Shown piece after piece: positions 23,480 to 30,983 of a stretch of 50,571 nucleotides of DNA. Every line of letters starts with the position of its first letter. Positions within the stretch are counted from its first letter, which is position 1. Under the pieces are notes generated by a model. The model was not told the DNA's origin. It made no database searches and saw only the letters and a program-made list of their open reading frames with translations. Both the position numbers and the translations under genes were made by a program. This stretch comes from CAZAOA01 sp964486765 (GTDB lineage Bacteria > Patescibacteriota > UBA1384 > XYA2-FULL-43-10): positions 1 through 50,571 of the forward strand of contig CAZAOA010000004.1 of assembly GCA_964486765.1 (NCBI GenBank), written 5' to 3'.

Positions 23480-23866
23480 TTAATCAGATTTCTTACCTAA
23501 AGCTTTCTCGACTTTCTCGATCACGTCTTTTGGCATCTCTTTGCTTTTTATCAGATATGAGTCTTTCGGTCCCATAAGACCTTTTAGCTTGTCTATCTCC
23601 TGAACCAGAGCGGTCAATATAATAATGGGGATTTCTTTTGTCTTTTCTTCATTCCGAAGCTTCCCCATCACATCTATACCATTTAGCTTGGGCATCATGA
23701 TATCCAAAATTATTAGATCGGGTTTGACCTCTTCTGCTTTTTTCAAAGCCTCTACACCGTCTGCCACTCCAATAACCAAATAACCTTCTTGCTTAAGACG
23801 TTCTTCATACATCTCGCGAAGTGTCAAATCATCATCTACCAACAAAATTGTGCTTCCCTTTGCCAT
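23480..23866 (-). CDS. CheY-like response regulator, single domain
   Basis: The 128-residue receiver domain has the acidic pair in LLVDDDLTLRE, phosphoacceptor Asp55 (LIILDIMMPKLNG), Thr85 (IILTAL) and Lys107 (YLIKSK). No output domain is present, so it signals through protein contacts. It converges on the pilus operon and lies beside a PilX-like pilin and a histidine kinase. A role in pilus control, as for Pil-Chp receivers, is inference from context. Confidence 0.92.
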   Translation of the reverse strand: MAKGSTILLVDDDLTLREMYEERLKQEGYLVIGVADGVEALKKAEEVKPDLIILDIMMPKLNGIDVMGKLRNEEKTKEIPIIILTALVQEIDKLKGLMGPKDSYLIKSKEMPKDVIEKVEKALGKKSD

Positions 23867-23960
23867 ATTACCTTTCTTTCTGAAAACTCCGATTTTTTTC
23901 GAAGTTATTCAATATTATACTTCAAATACATTCTACACTACTACACTAAATTTACTATAA

Positions 23961-24983
23961 TCAAAAAACTGGCTGTGGAACAATTGTCGGGTTAGTGAGA
24001 AAAAATGAGCTTGACCCGCTAGGGGCATTTCCATACTGATAAATCACAAAGTCATATATGTCATACAAAGTTCCGGATTGTCTATCTATATTTGCAATCA
24101 ATGTTCTAGTAACACCACCGAAATGTCCGACTGAGTGAATAGTAGTGTAGGGTGAAGCTATCTGGACATCACTGATCGTTGCAAACATCCCAATTTTCGC
24201 CCCACAACCGATCGGCTTTAAATACAATTCTGTTTGACCACTAAATGGTGCAGCAGTGGAGATACTGCGAATCTCGCCAAGTAGGTTATTTATTCTGTAA
24301 GTTTTAGGGTTATCATTTCTGTTGGATTCAAAAAGCTTCACGTACCCTTCCAAATTAAGGGTACTTTTGTCTGAAGGCCATAAAACAGCCTTAATCTCTT
24401 TCAGCTCACCCATAACAGTAGAAGTAACCTTAGACTCAAAATACAACTTGTCACTGCATTGCGTTTTGTCGGCCTGAACATAGAGCTTGATATCGCTATT
24501 ATTTGCAGCAACAATATTTGTAACATCAATCTTAATCGCTTCATCTTGCTCTAGCCAATAAATCTTATCATAGTCACTGTTCGCAAGCTCTGGTAATGAT
24601 AGCGCACCATCATTGTTGATGTCATCTCCATAAACATCTGCCAAGTAGTTCATGTTCAAATCGTAGTACTTTGTATCCAACTTAGAGGTTGAGATAACTA
24701 CATCACGATTCAACATATCTACACTATTTGCATCTGAAACATTGCTTCTCATCATCTTGTCCTCGTCATATGGATTTGGCAGCTGTGAATTCTTATCATA
24801 CCTGTATCGAAGCATCCCCTCCTCAATTCCAGATTCAGCCGCATAGTAGGCAATAACTGAGTTTTCATACAATGATGCAATGTTCTGATTTAAAAAGAAC
24901 AACCTACCAATTCCAAAAACGATACCACCAACGGTCGCCATTATCAAAAGCGCAATTATAAGAGCTGACCCTCTCTTCTTCAT
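23961..24983 (-). CDS. PilX/GspK-like minor pilin-type protein
   Basis: The 340-residue protein begins MKKRGSALIIALLIMATVGGIVFG and then YYAAESGIEEGMLRYRY. The short basic start with Gly5, the hydrophobic helix and the AAESGIE motif are those of PilX/GspK N-terminal segments (Glu+5 of ordinary pilins is absent). The body is beta-rich with no other known domain. A 12-residue EF-hand-like loop (DINNDGALSLPE, about residues 125-136) suggests calcium binding. It stands alone on the minus strand, beside but not in the pilus operon, and probably caps or primes pili. Confidence 0.7.
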   Translation of the reverse strand: MKKRGSALIIALLIMATVGGIVFGIGRLFFLNQNIASLYENSVIAYYAAESGIEEGMLRYRYDKNSQLPNPYDEDKMMRSNVSDANSVDMLNRDVVISTSKLDTKYYDLNMNYLADVYGDDINNDGALSLPELANSDYDKIYWLEQDEAIKIDVTNIVAANNSDIKLYVQADKTQCSDKLYFESKVTSTVMGELKEIKAVLWPSDKSTLNLEGYVKLFESNRNDNPKTYRINNLLGEIRSISTAAPFSGQTELYLKPIGCGAKIGMFATISDVQIASPYTTIHSVGHFGGVTRTLIANIDRQSGTLYDIYDFVIYQYGNAPSGSSSFFLTNPTIVPQPVF

Positions 24984-25111
24984 AATAACTAAATTATATC
25001 ATAATCTAGAAGGAATATTGAATATTGAATGCAAAGTATTGTATAAGTCTCGTTTTCATAATTTTTCAGTTCTTCAATCCTTGGATTTTTTAGTATATAA
25101 TATGAATTAGA

Positions 25112-26419
25112 ATGAGTGGAAAAGATCATAAAAAACTAGTTAACTTCATCGAAGCGATTATCTGGGTTGGCATCATAGCCCTAACAATAATCACTGTTTT
25201 GGAGTTTGACTGGAACCAGGCTCAAAATATATTGCAATACATCCTGATTGCAGGTGCAATTGCCTCTATCTACTTTTATCTCACAAACCGATCACTGTAT
25301 AAAAGGTCTCAAGGACAAAATGAAGAACTTCAACTGAAACAAAAAGAGATAAAAGAGTATCACGCAATTACCGATTTGGTGATCAATAACTCTGCGGATG
25401 GTTTTTTAATACTTGATGAAAACCAGCAGATTGAGGAGTTTTCTCCCGGGATGGAGAAGATAACAGGGTTTTCAAAAAACGAATCGATCGGAAGAGATGC
25501 AAAAGTGCACCTGAAGTTTCGATCAGATAAGGGAATCTCACTTCTTCCAGATCTAATGTTCACTGCAGGCGCAATAAGTCAAGACCCCTACGTTCGAAAT
25601 TACATTATCAATAAAGACGGCAAAGACATCACTATCGAGGCAAGTTATGCTCTGACAAAGGGCGTTAAGGGTAAAACCAAAGCCTTAGCGATCGTTCGAG
25701 ACATTACCTACGAAGAAGATTTGATTCAAAGAGATAAAGAATTTATCGCTGTAACCTCTCATCAGTTAAATACCCCCCTATCCATAATCCGGGGCTACTC
25801 CTCTCTTTTGCTCCAAGGTAAAGTTGGAACTATCTCTGCAAAACAGAAAGATTCTCTTCAAGAGATATATAACTCTGTTGAGAAGATGATAACTTTGACC
25901 AACAATATGTTATCGGTCTCGAGGATTGAGCAAGAAAAGATAAAACTTAACGTTGATGATGTAAATGTGGGAGAGCTGATCGAAAGCGTCGCAGTACTAT
26001 TTAGGCCTAAAGCAAAAACAAAAGGAATCGAGTTTTCTATTTCTGACATTAAAAATAATCTAATTATAATGGCAGATGAAGATAAACTTTTTCAAGTAAT
26101 TTCCAATTTGGTTGACAATGCGTTAAAATACACTAAAAAAGGATCAATTAAAATCGATGTAATAGACAAAGCCAACAAAGTCCTATTTAGAGTGACTGAC
26201 ACAGGAATTGGGATATCAGAAGAAGATATAGAAAAAATTGGCACTCGTTTTTTCAGATCACAAGAAGCAATCAATGTGGATAATCACGGCACTGGACTTG
26301 GACTATACATTTCAAAAACGATAATAGAAAAACATAATGGAGAATTAAATATTGTGAGCCACTTAGGCAAAGGAACAACGATAAAGGCGACCTTTCCCAA
26401 AAGACAACAAATTAAATAA
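25112..26419 (+). CDS. Membrane PAS-domain sensor histidine kinase
   Basis: The 435-residue protein has two N-terminal membrane helices (about residues 12-32 and 38-57), a short coiled coil, a PAS domain (about 80-200, with DGFLILDENQQIEEFSPGME), a HisKA domain with His217 in VTSHQLNTPLSIIRGYSSLL, and an HATPase domain with N box LVDNALKYTKKG, G1 DTGIGIS, F box RFFRS and G2 GTGLGLYISK. The sensor helices leave almost no external loop, so the signal is probably cytoplasmic or in the membrane. The downstream response regulator starts 31 bases after its stop and is its likely partner. Confidence 0.93.
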   Translation: MSGKDHKKLVNFIEAIIWVGIIALTIITVLEFDWNQAQNILQYILIAGAIASIYFYLTNRSLYKRSQGQNEELQLKQKEIKEYHAITDLVINNSADGFLILDENQQIEEFSPGMEKITGFSKNESIGRDAKVHLKFRSDKGISLLPDLMFTAGAISQDPYVRNYIINKDGKDITIEASYALTKGVKGKTKALAIVRDITYEEDLIQRDKEFIAVTSHQLNTPLSIIRGYSSLLLQGKVGTISAKQKDSLQEIYNSVEKMITLTNNMLSVSRIEQEKIKLNVDDVNVGELIESVAVLFRPKAKTKGIEFSISDIKNNLIIMADEDKLFQVISNLVDNALKYTKKGSIKIDVIDKANKVLFRVTDTGIGISEEDIEKIGTRFFRSQEAINVDNHGTGLGLYISKTIIEKHNGELNIVSHLGKGTTIKATFPKRQQIK

Positions 26420-26450
26420 TTGGAATAATTAATAACGACGAAGGAGTTTT

Positions 26451-26810
26451 ATGGCTAAGATCTTACTGGTAGATGATGAAGAAGCAATATTGAACATGTA
26501 TGGCAGTGCTCTTGTAGAGCATGAAGTTATTAAAGCAAGAAACGGTAAAGAAGCGTTAGAAATGGCTGAGAAAGATGCACCGGAATTGATTCTTTTAGAC
26601 ATAATTATGCCAAAAGAAAACGGGTTAGATGTTTTAGTGAAGCTAAAAACTGGAGATAAAACCAAAGATATCCCTGTTATAGTTTTAACAAACCTTCCAG
26701 AGGAAGCCTCCGCAGAAAAAGCAAAATCCCTTGGGTCAAACGGTTACTTCGTAAAAGCTAAAATCGAGCCAACAACATTGGCTGAAGAAGTTAACAATCT
26801 TTTGAAATAA
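26451..26810 (+). CDS. CheY-like response regulator, single domain
   Basis: The 119-residue receiver has LLVDDEEAI, Asp50 in LILLDIIMPKENG, VIVLTNLPEE (Thr switch) and YFVKAK (Lys). A strong AAGGAG precedes the ATG. It is paired with the histidine kinase at 25112. Like the regulator at 23480 it has no output domain. Confidence 0.93.
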   Translation: MAKILLVDDEEAILNMYGSALVEHEVIKARNGKEALEMAEKDAPELILLDIIMPKENGLDVLVKLKTGDKTKDIPVIVLTNLPEEASAEKAKSLGSNGYFVKAKIEPTTLAEEVNNLLK

Positions 26811-26870
26811 ATTTTATATAATATAGTTCTTGAAAAGTGAGGCTTTTTTTGGTATATTGATTGATGTTTT

Positions 26871-26946
26871 GGCGCCATCGTCTAGAGGCCTAGGACGCCG
26901 CCCTCTCACGGCGGTAACAGGGGTTCAAATCCCCTTGGCGCTACCA
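26871..26946 (+). tRNA. tRNA-Glu (anticodon CTC)
   Basis: The cloverleaf folds: acceptor GGCGCCA/TGGCGCT (G-U at the first pair), anticodon stem CCGCC/GGCGG with loop CTCTCAC, T-arm GGGGTTCAAATCCCC, encoded CCA at 26944-26946. The stem loop gives CTC, reading GAG. Confidence 0.95.
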
Positions 26947-27279
26947 AAATAATTCGGCCATAGGTCGGATTTTTTATGTGGCAAGGGGTTTGAACCGGGA
27001 AGGGGTCGGGAAACGGGAGTTTCCCGTTGGAGGAAATGATTCAAAACCGTGGGTTTTGAAAAACCAGCAACTGGTTTGTGAAAATCCCCTTGCCGTGCCG
27101 GGCATAGCTTTAGCGAAGACTGGGCGCTACCATAAACAATTCAAGCTTTTGCTTAGATTTTTTATGTGGCAAGGGGTGAAAAACCCCTGTTGCTATAAAC
27201 TAATATCAAAATCACTCCAATTAGATGAAGTGATTTTTTCATTAGTTTTATGTTTTTCGCATTAAGTTTACGTTAGACT
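26947..27279. repeat. Duplicated tRNA-Glu 3' flank with insertion
   Basis: There is no gene here. After the tRNA, a segment (gattttttatgtggcaaggg) occurs twice, at about 26967-26986 and 27157-27176. A second tRNA 3' end, aatccccttg...ggcgctacca, is present at about 27082-27132, split by ccgtgccgggcatagctttagcgaagactg. That insert contains the tagctttagcgaag element of 7268-7303. The frame at 26978-27265 is an artefact of these repeats. The cggcc-ata-ggtcg hairpin plus T-run at about 26954-26976 may end the tRNA transcript. Confidence 0.6.
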
Positions 27280-27798
27280 TTATATAACTAATAGTTTTGC
27301 GATCTCTTGTCCAAACAGCATTGCTGCATCTGGTCCATTTGCAGTTACAACATTTCCATCTACTTCAACCGATTTCCCGGTATAATTCGCTCCACCTTTT
27401 GTCAGATCGTTTTTTGCACCGTCCCAACAAGTTGCATTTTTGCCATTTAAAACACCTGCATTTGCCAATATTGCTGGTGCCCAACAGATAGCAGCAACAA
27501 CCTTTCCTAAAGCAACAAAGCTTTTTGCCAACCCGTGGGCTCCCTGATCATGTAGATAACTCTCTGCCCCAGGTCCACCGATAAATATGACGGCATCAAA
27601 TCTTTCAGGATCAAGGTCATCAAATGTATAATCCGGCATGATAGTTCTACCAGCGACTCCTCTACACTCATTAGCTCCAGAAGATGCCATCTTGATACCT
27701 ATACTGGCTTCAGAGAGAGCATCTTCGACACCACTTAACTCTGCATCCTGAAATTCGACGCAAGGTATAACTATTAAAACTTCATTTTCACTTCCCAT
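27280..27798 (-). CDS. DJ-1/PfpI family protein
   Basis: The 172-residue protein starts at the ATG at 27796-27798, preceded by GGAGG. The frame is open further upstream without support. It has AVIFIGGPGAESYLHD and the nucleophile elbow AAICWAPAILANAG with the family cysteine, as in PfpI/DJ-1 class I glutamine-amidotransferase-like proteins. These act as chaperone/deglycase-like or protease-like stress proteins. The exact activity cannot be read from the sequence. It is monocistronic, downstream of the tRNA-Glu repeat region on the other strand. Confidence 0.88.
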   Translation of the reverse strand: MGSENEVLIVIPCVEFQDAELSGVEDALSEASIGIKMASSGANECRGVAGRTIMPDYTFDDLDPERFDAVIFIGGPGAESYLHDQGAHGLAKSFVALGKVVAAICWAPAILANAGVLNGKNATCWDGAKNDLTKGGANYTGKSVEVDGNVVTANGPDAAMLFGQEIAKLLVI

Positions 27799-27918
27799 AA
27801 AACCTCCACAATAAAATAATATTTTAGTAAATGTTTGGTCCACCACTGTGAGCAACGTTAGAACTGTTATTCAAGTTAATAAAGCAATTTGTATTTCAAA
27901 TCTATAAATAGTGAATCA

Positions 27919-28362
27919 TTATTCTTTTTTCGTCTTCTGTTTTGTTTTCGGACTTTTATTTTGCTTTACAGTAGGTATTGGCTCCCTATCTATAAATGTT
28001 GATTTTCTATCTGAAATTGATAGAGTAAAGTCCATTCCAACCTTTTCTAGAAATTGCATTCCCAATAAACTGTCGTTTGATGTTTCAGAAAGAGACATCA
28101 CACCAAAAATCTCTTTTCCAGCAAATCTTATTGTCCCGAAACATTGCAGATTCTTTACTTTTCTGCCATCAGCTAACACTGAGTTGCCCACACTGAGTAG
28201 CCTCAGATTAGATCTTAACCCTATCGCTAAAGGAATTTGCAAAAACCCAGTGAAGCCAGTATCTACGATAGCAACAACTTTAGTTGGTTCGGTCAATCCC
28301 ATCACTTCTACGGTAATTTCTGGTGAAAAGTTTTCAATTATTGGGTATTCGAGTTTAGGCAT
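27919..28362 (-). CDS. Retropepsin-like clan AA aspartic protease
   Basis: The 147-residue protein (start MPKLEYPIIENF at 28362) has the single active-site motif AIVDTGFTGFLQIP (D-T-G) and later DSLLGMQFLEKVGMDF, the conserved G-hydrophobic-x-F-L segment of bacterial retropepsin-like proteases. Such enzymes are expected to dimerise. A Lys-rich tail (PKTKQKTKKE) ends the protein. The start overlaps the stop of the DUF5678-like gene by 8 bases, a coupled pair. The frame continues upstream to 28452, but that portion lies in the neighbour's frame-shifted coding region. Confidence 0.85.
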   Translation of the reverse strand: MPKLEYPIIENFSPEITVEVMGLTEPTKVVAIVDTGFTGFLQIPLAIGLRSNLRLLSVGNSVLADGRKVKNLQCFGTIRFAGKEIFGVMSLSETSNDSLLGMQFLEKVGMDFTLSISDRKSTFIDREPIPTVKQNKSPKTKQKTKKE

Positions 28363-28660
28363 ATTGTAAGTAGTTATTTTTAAGTAATCCCACAGAGTAA
28401 AGTATCCGATTGGGATATTTATTTTTTGAATATTCAAATAATTTGACTTCATCAGAAGACGCTATCAAGAAGCCACTAACCGGCTCAATGGCAACGAACC
28501 AATTATCCTTTACGTTCTCTTTGATAAAATCACGATTTGCAGAATAAAGTCTTGCACCAAAACTGCTAAGCAAATCAAGATCGTTAGTTTCTGCTTGAAG
28601 CTTCTTACCTGGCAAAGGTATTTCTACGATATCTTCTGCTACATCAAACTGGTTCGTCAT
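28355..28660 (-). CDS. DUF5678-like small protein, partner of the aspartic protease
   Basis: The 101-residue protein starts at the ATG at 28658-28660 with GAGGAA upstream. The second half (NRDFIKENVKDNWFVAIEPV, SGFLIASSDEVKLFEYSKN, then ILYSVG) has the pattern of DUF5678: W-V-A-I, a G-x-x-I-A-S turn, then a helix and a final V/P strand. Genes of this type are often found beside clan AA proteases, which fits the coupled downstream gene. A role as substrate, regulator or antitoxin-like partner is speculation. Confidence 0.6.
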   Translation of the reverse strand: MTNQFDVAEDIVEIPLPGKKLQAETNDLDLLSSFGARLYSANRDFIKENVKDNWFVAIEPVSGFLIASSDEVKLFEYSKNKYPNRILYSVGLLKNNYLQYA

Positions 28661-28824
28661 ATTAAATTCCTCTAATATAGTTTTTTTCACTAACAACTTT
28701 AGCTTAACTTAATCACACATAATGTGCAATATAAAACATTTAACTTTGTGATCTATGCTAGAGATGCTTTTAATAATAGTACTAACCAAAATAAAAAAAT
28801 AGCACGTATGCTACATTTTCATTT

Positions 28825-28898
28825 TGGTTCGGGGACAGGGATTCGAACCCCGATTCCTTGGACCAGAACCAAGTGTCCTGCCATTAGACGATCCCCGA
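28825..28898 (-). tRNA. tRNA-Gln (anticodon CTG)
   Basis: On the minus strand: acceptor TCGGGGA/TCCCCGA, anticodon stem CTTGG/CCAAG with loop TTCTGGT, T-arm with GGTTCGAATC, and encoded CCA. The U1-A72 first pair and CTG anticodon fit glutamine. Confidence 0.95.
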
Positions 28899-28969
28899 AT
28901 ATGTACAGATACTATCAGGAATAGCCCTAAACATCAATCAAATGACATAATCATAAATTCATAAAAATA

Positions 28970-29716
28970 CTACCCAAACTTTGTGTATCCCTCCGCATAT
29001 TTGCTTACCCCTAACCCCTTGCCGACGTATTCATCCATCGCCATTATCGCATCATCGTATTTTTTAACTTTGAGTTGAGTTTTAAACATCTTTATCGCCT
29101 CATTCTTGTATCTAACGTATTTATCTATCGGGAAAATGATATTTGGATTACCTATTCCCCAAACATGATATTCCCAAACCTCCGGCTTCTTCCCCGATGC
29201 GACACGGTCGGGGTTCCGACCCTCCGGGCGTCGGAATTTACACCTTATAAAAGCCTTCTTAAAAGCCTCATAGACGTTTTGATGATCATGATGCCACTCT
29301 ATACCACTGGGAATTAAAACAAGCTCTAAAGGATGAGTTTTAAGTTCTTCCAAAATATTCTCGTCCAGCTTCTTTCCTTTTGTGCCCTCTTTCATTCTCA
29401 AAAAGTTGACTTCGCTTACATCTATTATTTTCGATGCTTTAAATGCTTCTTTTTCCCTCTCAACAACCAATGAACTGTCAACGACTCCTTCGCGATTACC
29501 ACTTGCTCCATTAAAAATGTAGAGAACTCTTATAAATGCTCCCTCTTCTGACAGATGCTTCAACAATCCTGCACATCCAAAAATCGCATCATCTGGATGG
29601 GGCGCCAAAACCAAAACGTGCTTTGCATTCACAGAAGAAACGACCTTGGTTTTCAAATGATCCCGAGTAGTCGAATGAACAAATTTATCATCATCAAAGT
29701 ATTTTATTTTCAACAT
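28970..29716 (-). CDS. PIG-L/LmbE family N-acetyl-sugar deacetylase
   Basis: The 248-residue protein starts at the ATG at 29714-29716 after AAGGAG. It shows the zinc motif APHPDDAIFGCAG and the second site EWHHDHQNVYEAF, which together define PIG-L deacetylases of GlcNAc-type substrates. A repeat-derived GC-rich insert (RRPEGRNPDRVASGKK, about 29188-29236) lies in the C-terminal half. The start shares one base with the stop of the GT4 glycosyltransferase, so the two form a coupled pair like MshA/MshB or BshA/BshB. The product is unknown. Confidence 0.9.
   Translation of the reverse strand: MLKIKYFDDDKFVHSTTRDHLKTKVVSSVNAKHVLVLAPHPDDAIFGCAGLLKHLSEEGAFIRVLYIFNGASGNREGVVDSSLVVEREKEAFKASKIIDVSEVNFLRMKEGTKGKKLDENILEELKTHPLELVLIPSGIEWHHDHQNVYEAFKKAFIRCKFRRPEGRNPDRVASGKKPEVWEYHVWGIGNPNIIFPIDKYVRYKNEAIKMFKTQLKVKKYDDAIMAMDEYVGKGLGVSKYAEGYTKFG
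29188..29236. repeat. GC-rich repeat inside the PIG-L gene
   Basis: The stretch around ccccgatgcgacacggtcggggttccgaccctccgggcgtcgg is GC-rich with several small inverted arms and encodes RRPEGRNPDRVASG in frame. A related catgcgacaccctccgac stretch lies near 7229-7246. Confidence 0.55.
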
Positions 29717-30864
29717 CAAAACTCCTTAGAAAGTCGTACATACTCATCTTCCAATCTCTTAACCACCTTATCCCAGTCAAATTTTTTAAGTCTTTCTTTC
29801 CCACCTCTAATTAATTGAGCTGCTAAGGCAGGTCGTCTTAAAAGCTCATCAATCGCTTCGGCAATCTCCTTTGGGTTTTTTGCAGGAATCAGCATTCCAC
29901 TTTTACCATTTTCAATAACATCTTTCACTCCCCCGACTTTTGTTGCCACTATCGGAACGGAAACACTCATCGCCTCCAATAGCACTATCCCAAATGTTTC
30001 TGCAACAGAAGAAAGAACAAAAACATCCCATTTCTTCACAAAAGTTAGCGGATCACTCTTTCTTCCCATTAGAGTTACATTGTGTTCAAGTTTCAACTCT
30101 TTAATCAGGTTTGAAAGATTCTTTTTTTCGGGTCCATCTCCAATGATCTCTAGAGTTGCATGCGGATGATCATCGACAATTTGCTTCATAGCCCTAATCA
30201 AGTATTCATAACCTTTTTGTGGATTCAGATTTCCAACCGAACCAAGGTGGGGAGGGTGATTGGAATGTGCGATTCTGCGTTTTGATTTTGAAATATTACC
30301 TTTAAATTTTTCAGCATCTATGGCATTTGGAATTGTTATTATTCTCTCTTTTGGTGCCATGTTGGTTTCAACCAGATACTCTTTAACTGCGCTAGATACA
30401 GCGATTATTAGATTGGTTTTATTATTTAGTTTTTTTAGAACTTTTTTCTGGAACCACTCATTAATTCCGCCAATGCTATAGTCGGCATCCCATCTGTGTT
30501 CGGTGTAAACAGAGAGTGCTCCAGTCGGAATTGCCATTCTACCCAGCAAACCTGCACGTGGTCCATGAGTATGAACGATCATCGGTCCAAACGGATTTTT
30601 GTCCGACTGGATTTGTGACAAAGTTTCAAAGATCTTTTTCTTTGCTTCCATGTCGAACTTGGATCGCATTGGAATTTTTATCACCGAAATCTTTGAAAGT
30701 TTCTCGGCCTCATTTGGCAAATTCCCAGAAGGTGAAATCAAAAACAGATCGAATTTTCTTCTGTCGATGTTTCGCAAAATTCCCAAAACATGAGTCGGTC
30801 CCCCTGAAAGATCGGAGTCCGCTATGATCTGGACTAGTTTAATTTTCCCCTTCTTCTTTTCCAT
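29716..30864 (-). CDS. GT4-type glycosyltransferase
   Basis: The 382-residue GT-B protein starts at the ATG at 30862-30864 after GGAGGGG. The 25 codons upstream are repeat sequence. The N-terminal domain has DLSGGPTHVLGIL and HTHGPRAGLLGRM. The C-terminal donor domain has GNLNPQKGYEYLIRAM, EIIGDGPEK and SSVAETFGIVLLEAMSVSVP with the E-x7-E pattern. It probably transfers a sugar from a nucleotide donor onto a lipid or small acceptor. It is coupled to the PIG-L deacetylase downstream. Its leader is a near copy of the pilB leader. Confidence 0.9.
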   Translation of the reverse strand: MEKKKGKIKLVQIIADSDLSGGPTHVLGILRNIDRRKFDLFLISPSGNLPNEAEKLSKISVIKIPMRSKFDMEAKKKIFETLSQIQSDKNPFGPMIVHTHGPRAGLLGRMAIPTGALSVYTEHRWDADYSIGGINEWFQKKVLKKLNNKTNLIIAVSSAVKEYLVETNMAPKERIITIPNAIDAEKFKGNISKSKRRIAHSNHPPHLGSVGNLNPQKGYEYLIRAMKQIVDDHPHATLEIIGDGPEKKNLSNLIKELKLEHNVTLMGRKSDPLTFVKKWDVFVLSSVAETFGIVLLEAMSVSVPIVATKVGGVKDVIENGKSGMLIPAKNPKEIAEAIDELLRRPALAAQLIRGGKERLKKFDWDKVVKRLEDEYVRLSKEF

Positions 30865-30960
30865 ACCCCTCCACGACACCTTAATACTTTTCAATAGTTT
30901 GTCGTGCCCACCAAAGCGACGTTTCGGCTGCGAACCCATAGGTTTCGAGACGAACCCGAG
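30865..30960 (-). repeat. Gene-leader repeat carrying a ribosome site, copy before the glycosyltransferase
   Basis: Read on the minus strand, it matches 16865-16988: tcgtctcgaaacctat, gggttcgcagccgaa.cgtcgct, ggcacgacaaactat.gaaaa and attaaggtgtcgtggagggg, ending at the start codon. It lacks the palindromic insert present before pilB. Confidence 0.7.
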
Positions 30961-30983
30961 CGACGGCTGGGCTACTCATTATC

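Noticed and set aside
26978..27265. 95-codon frame after tRNA-Glu
   Set aside because: It is made of duplicated tRNA flank and a dispersed repeat.
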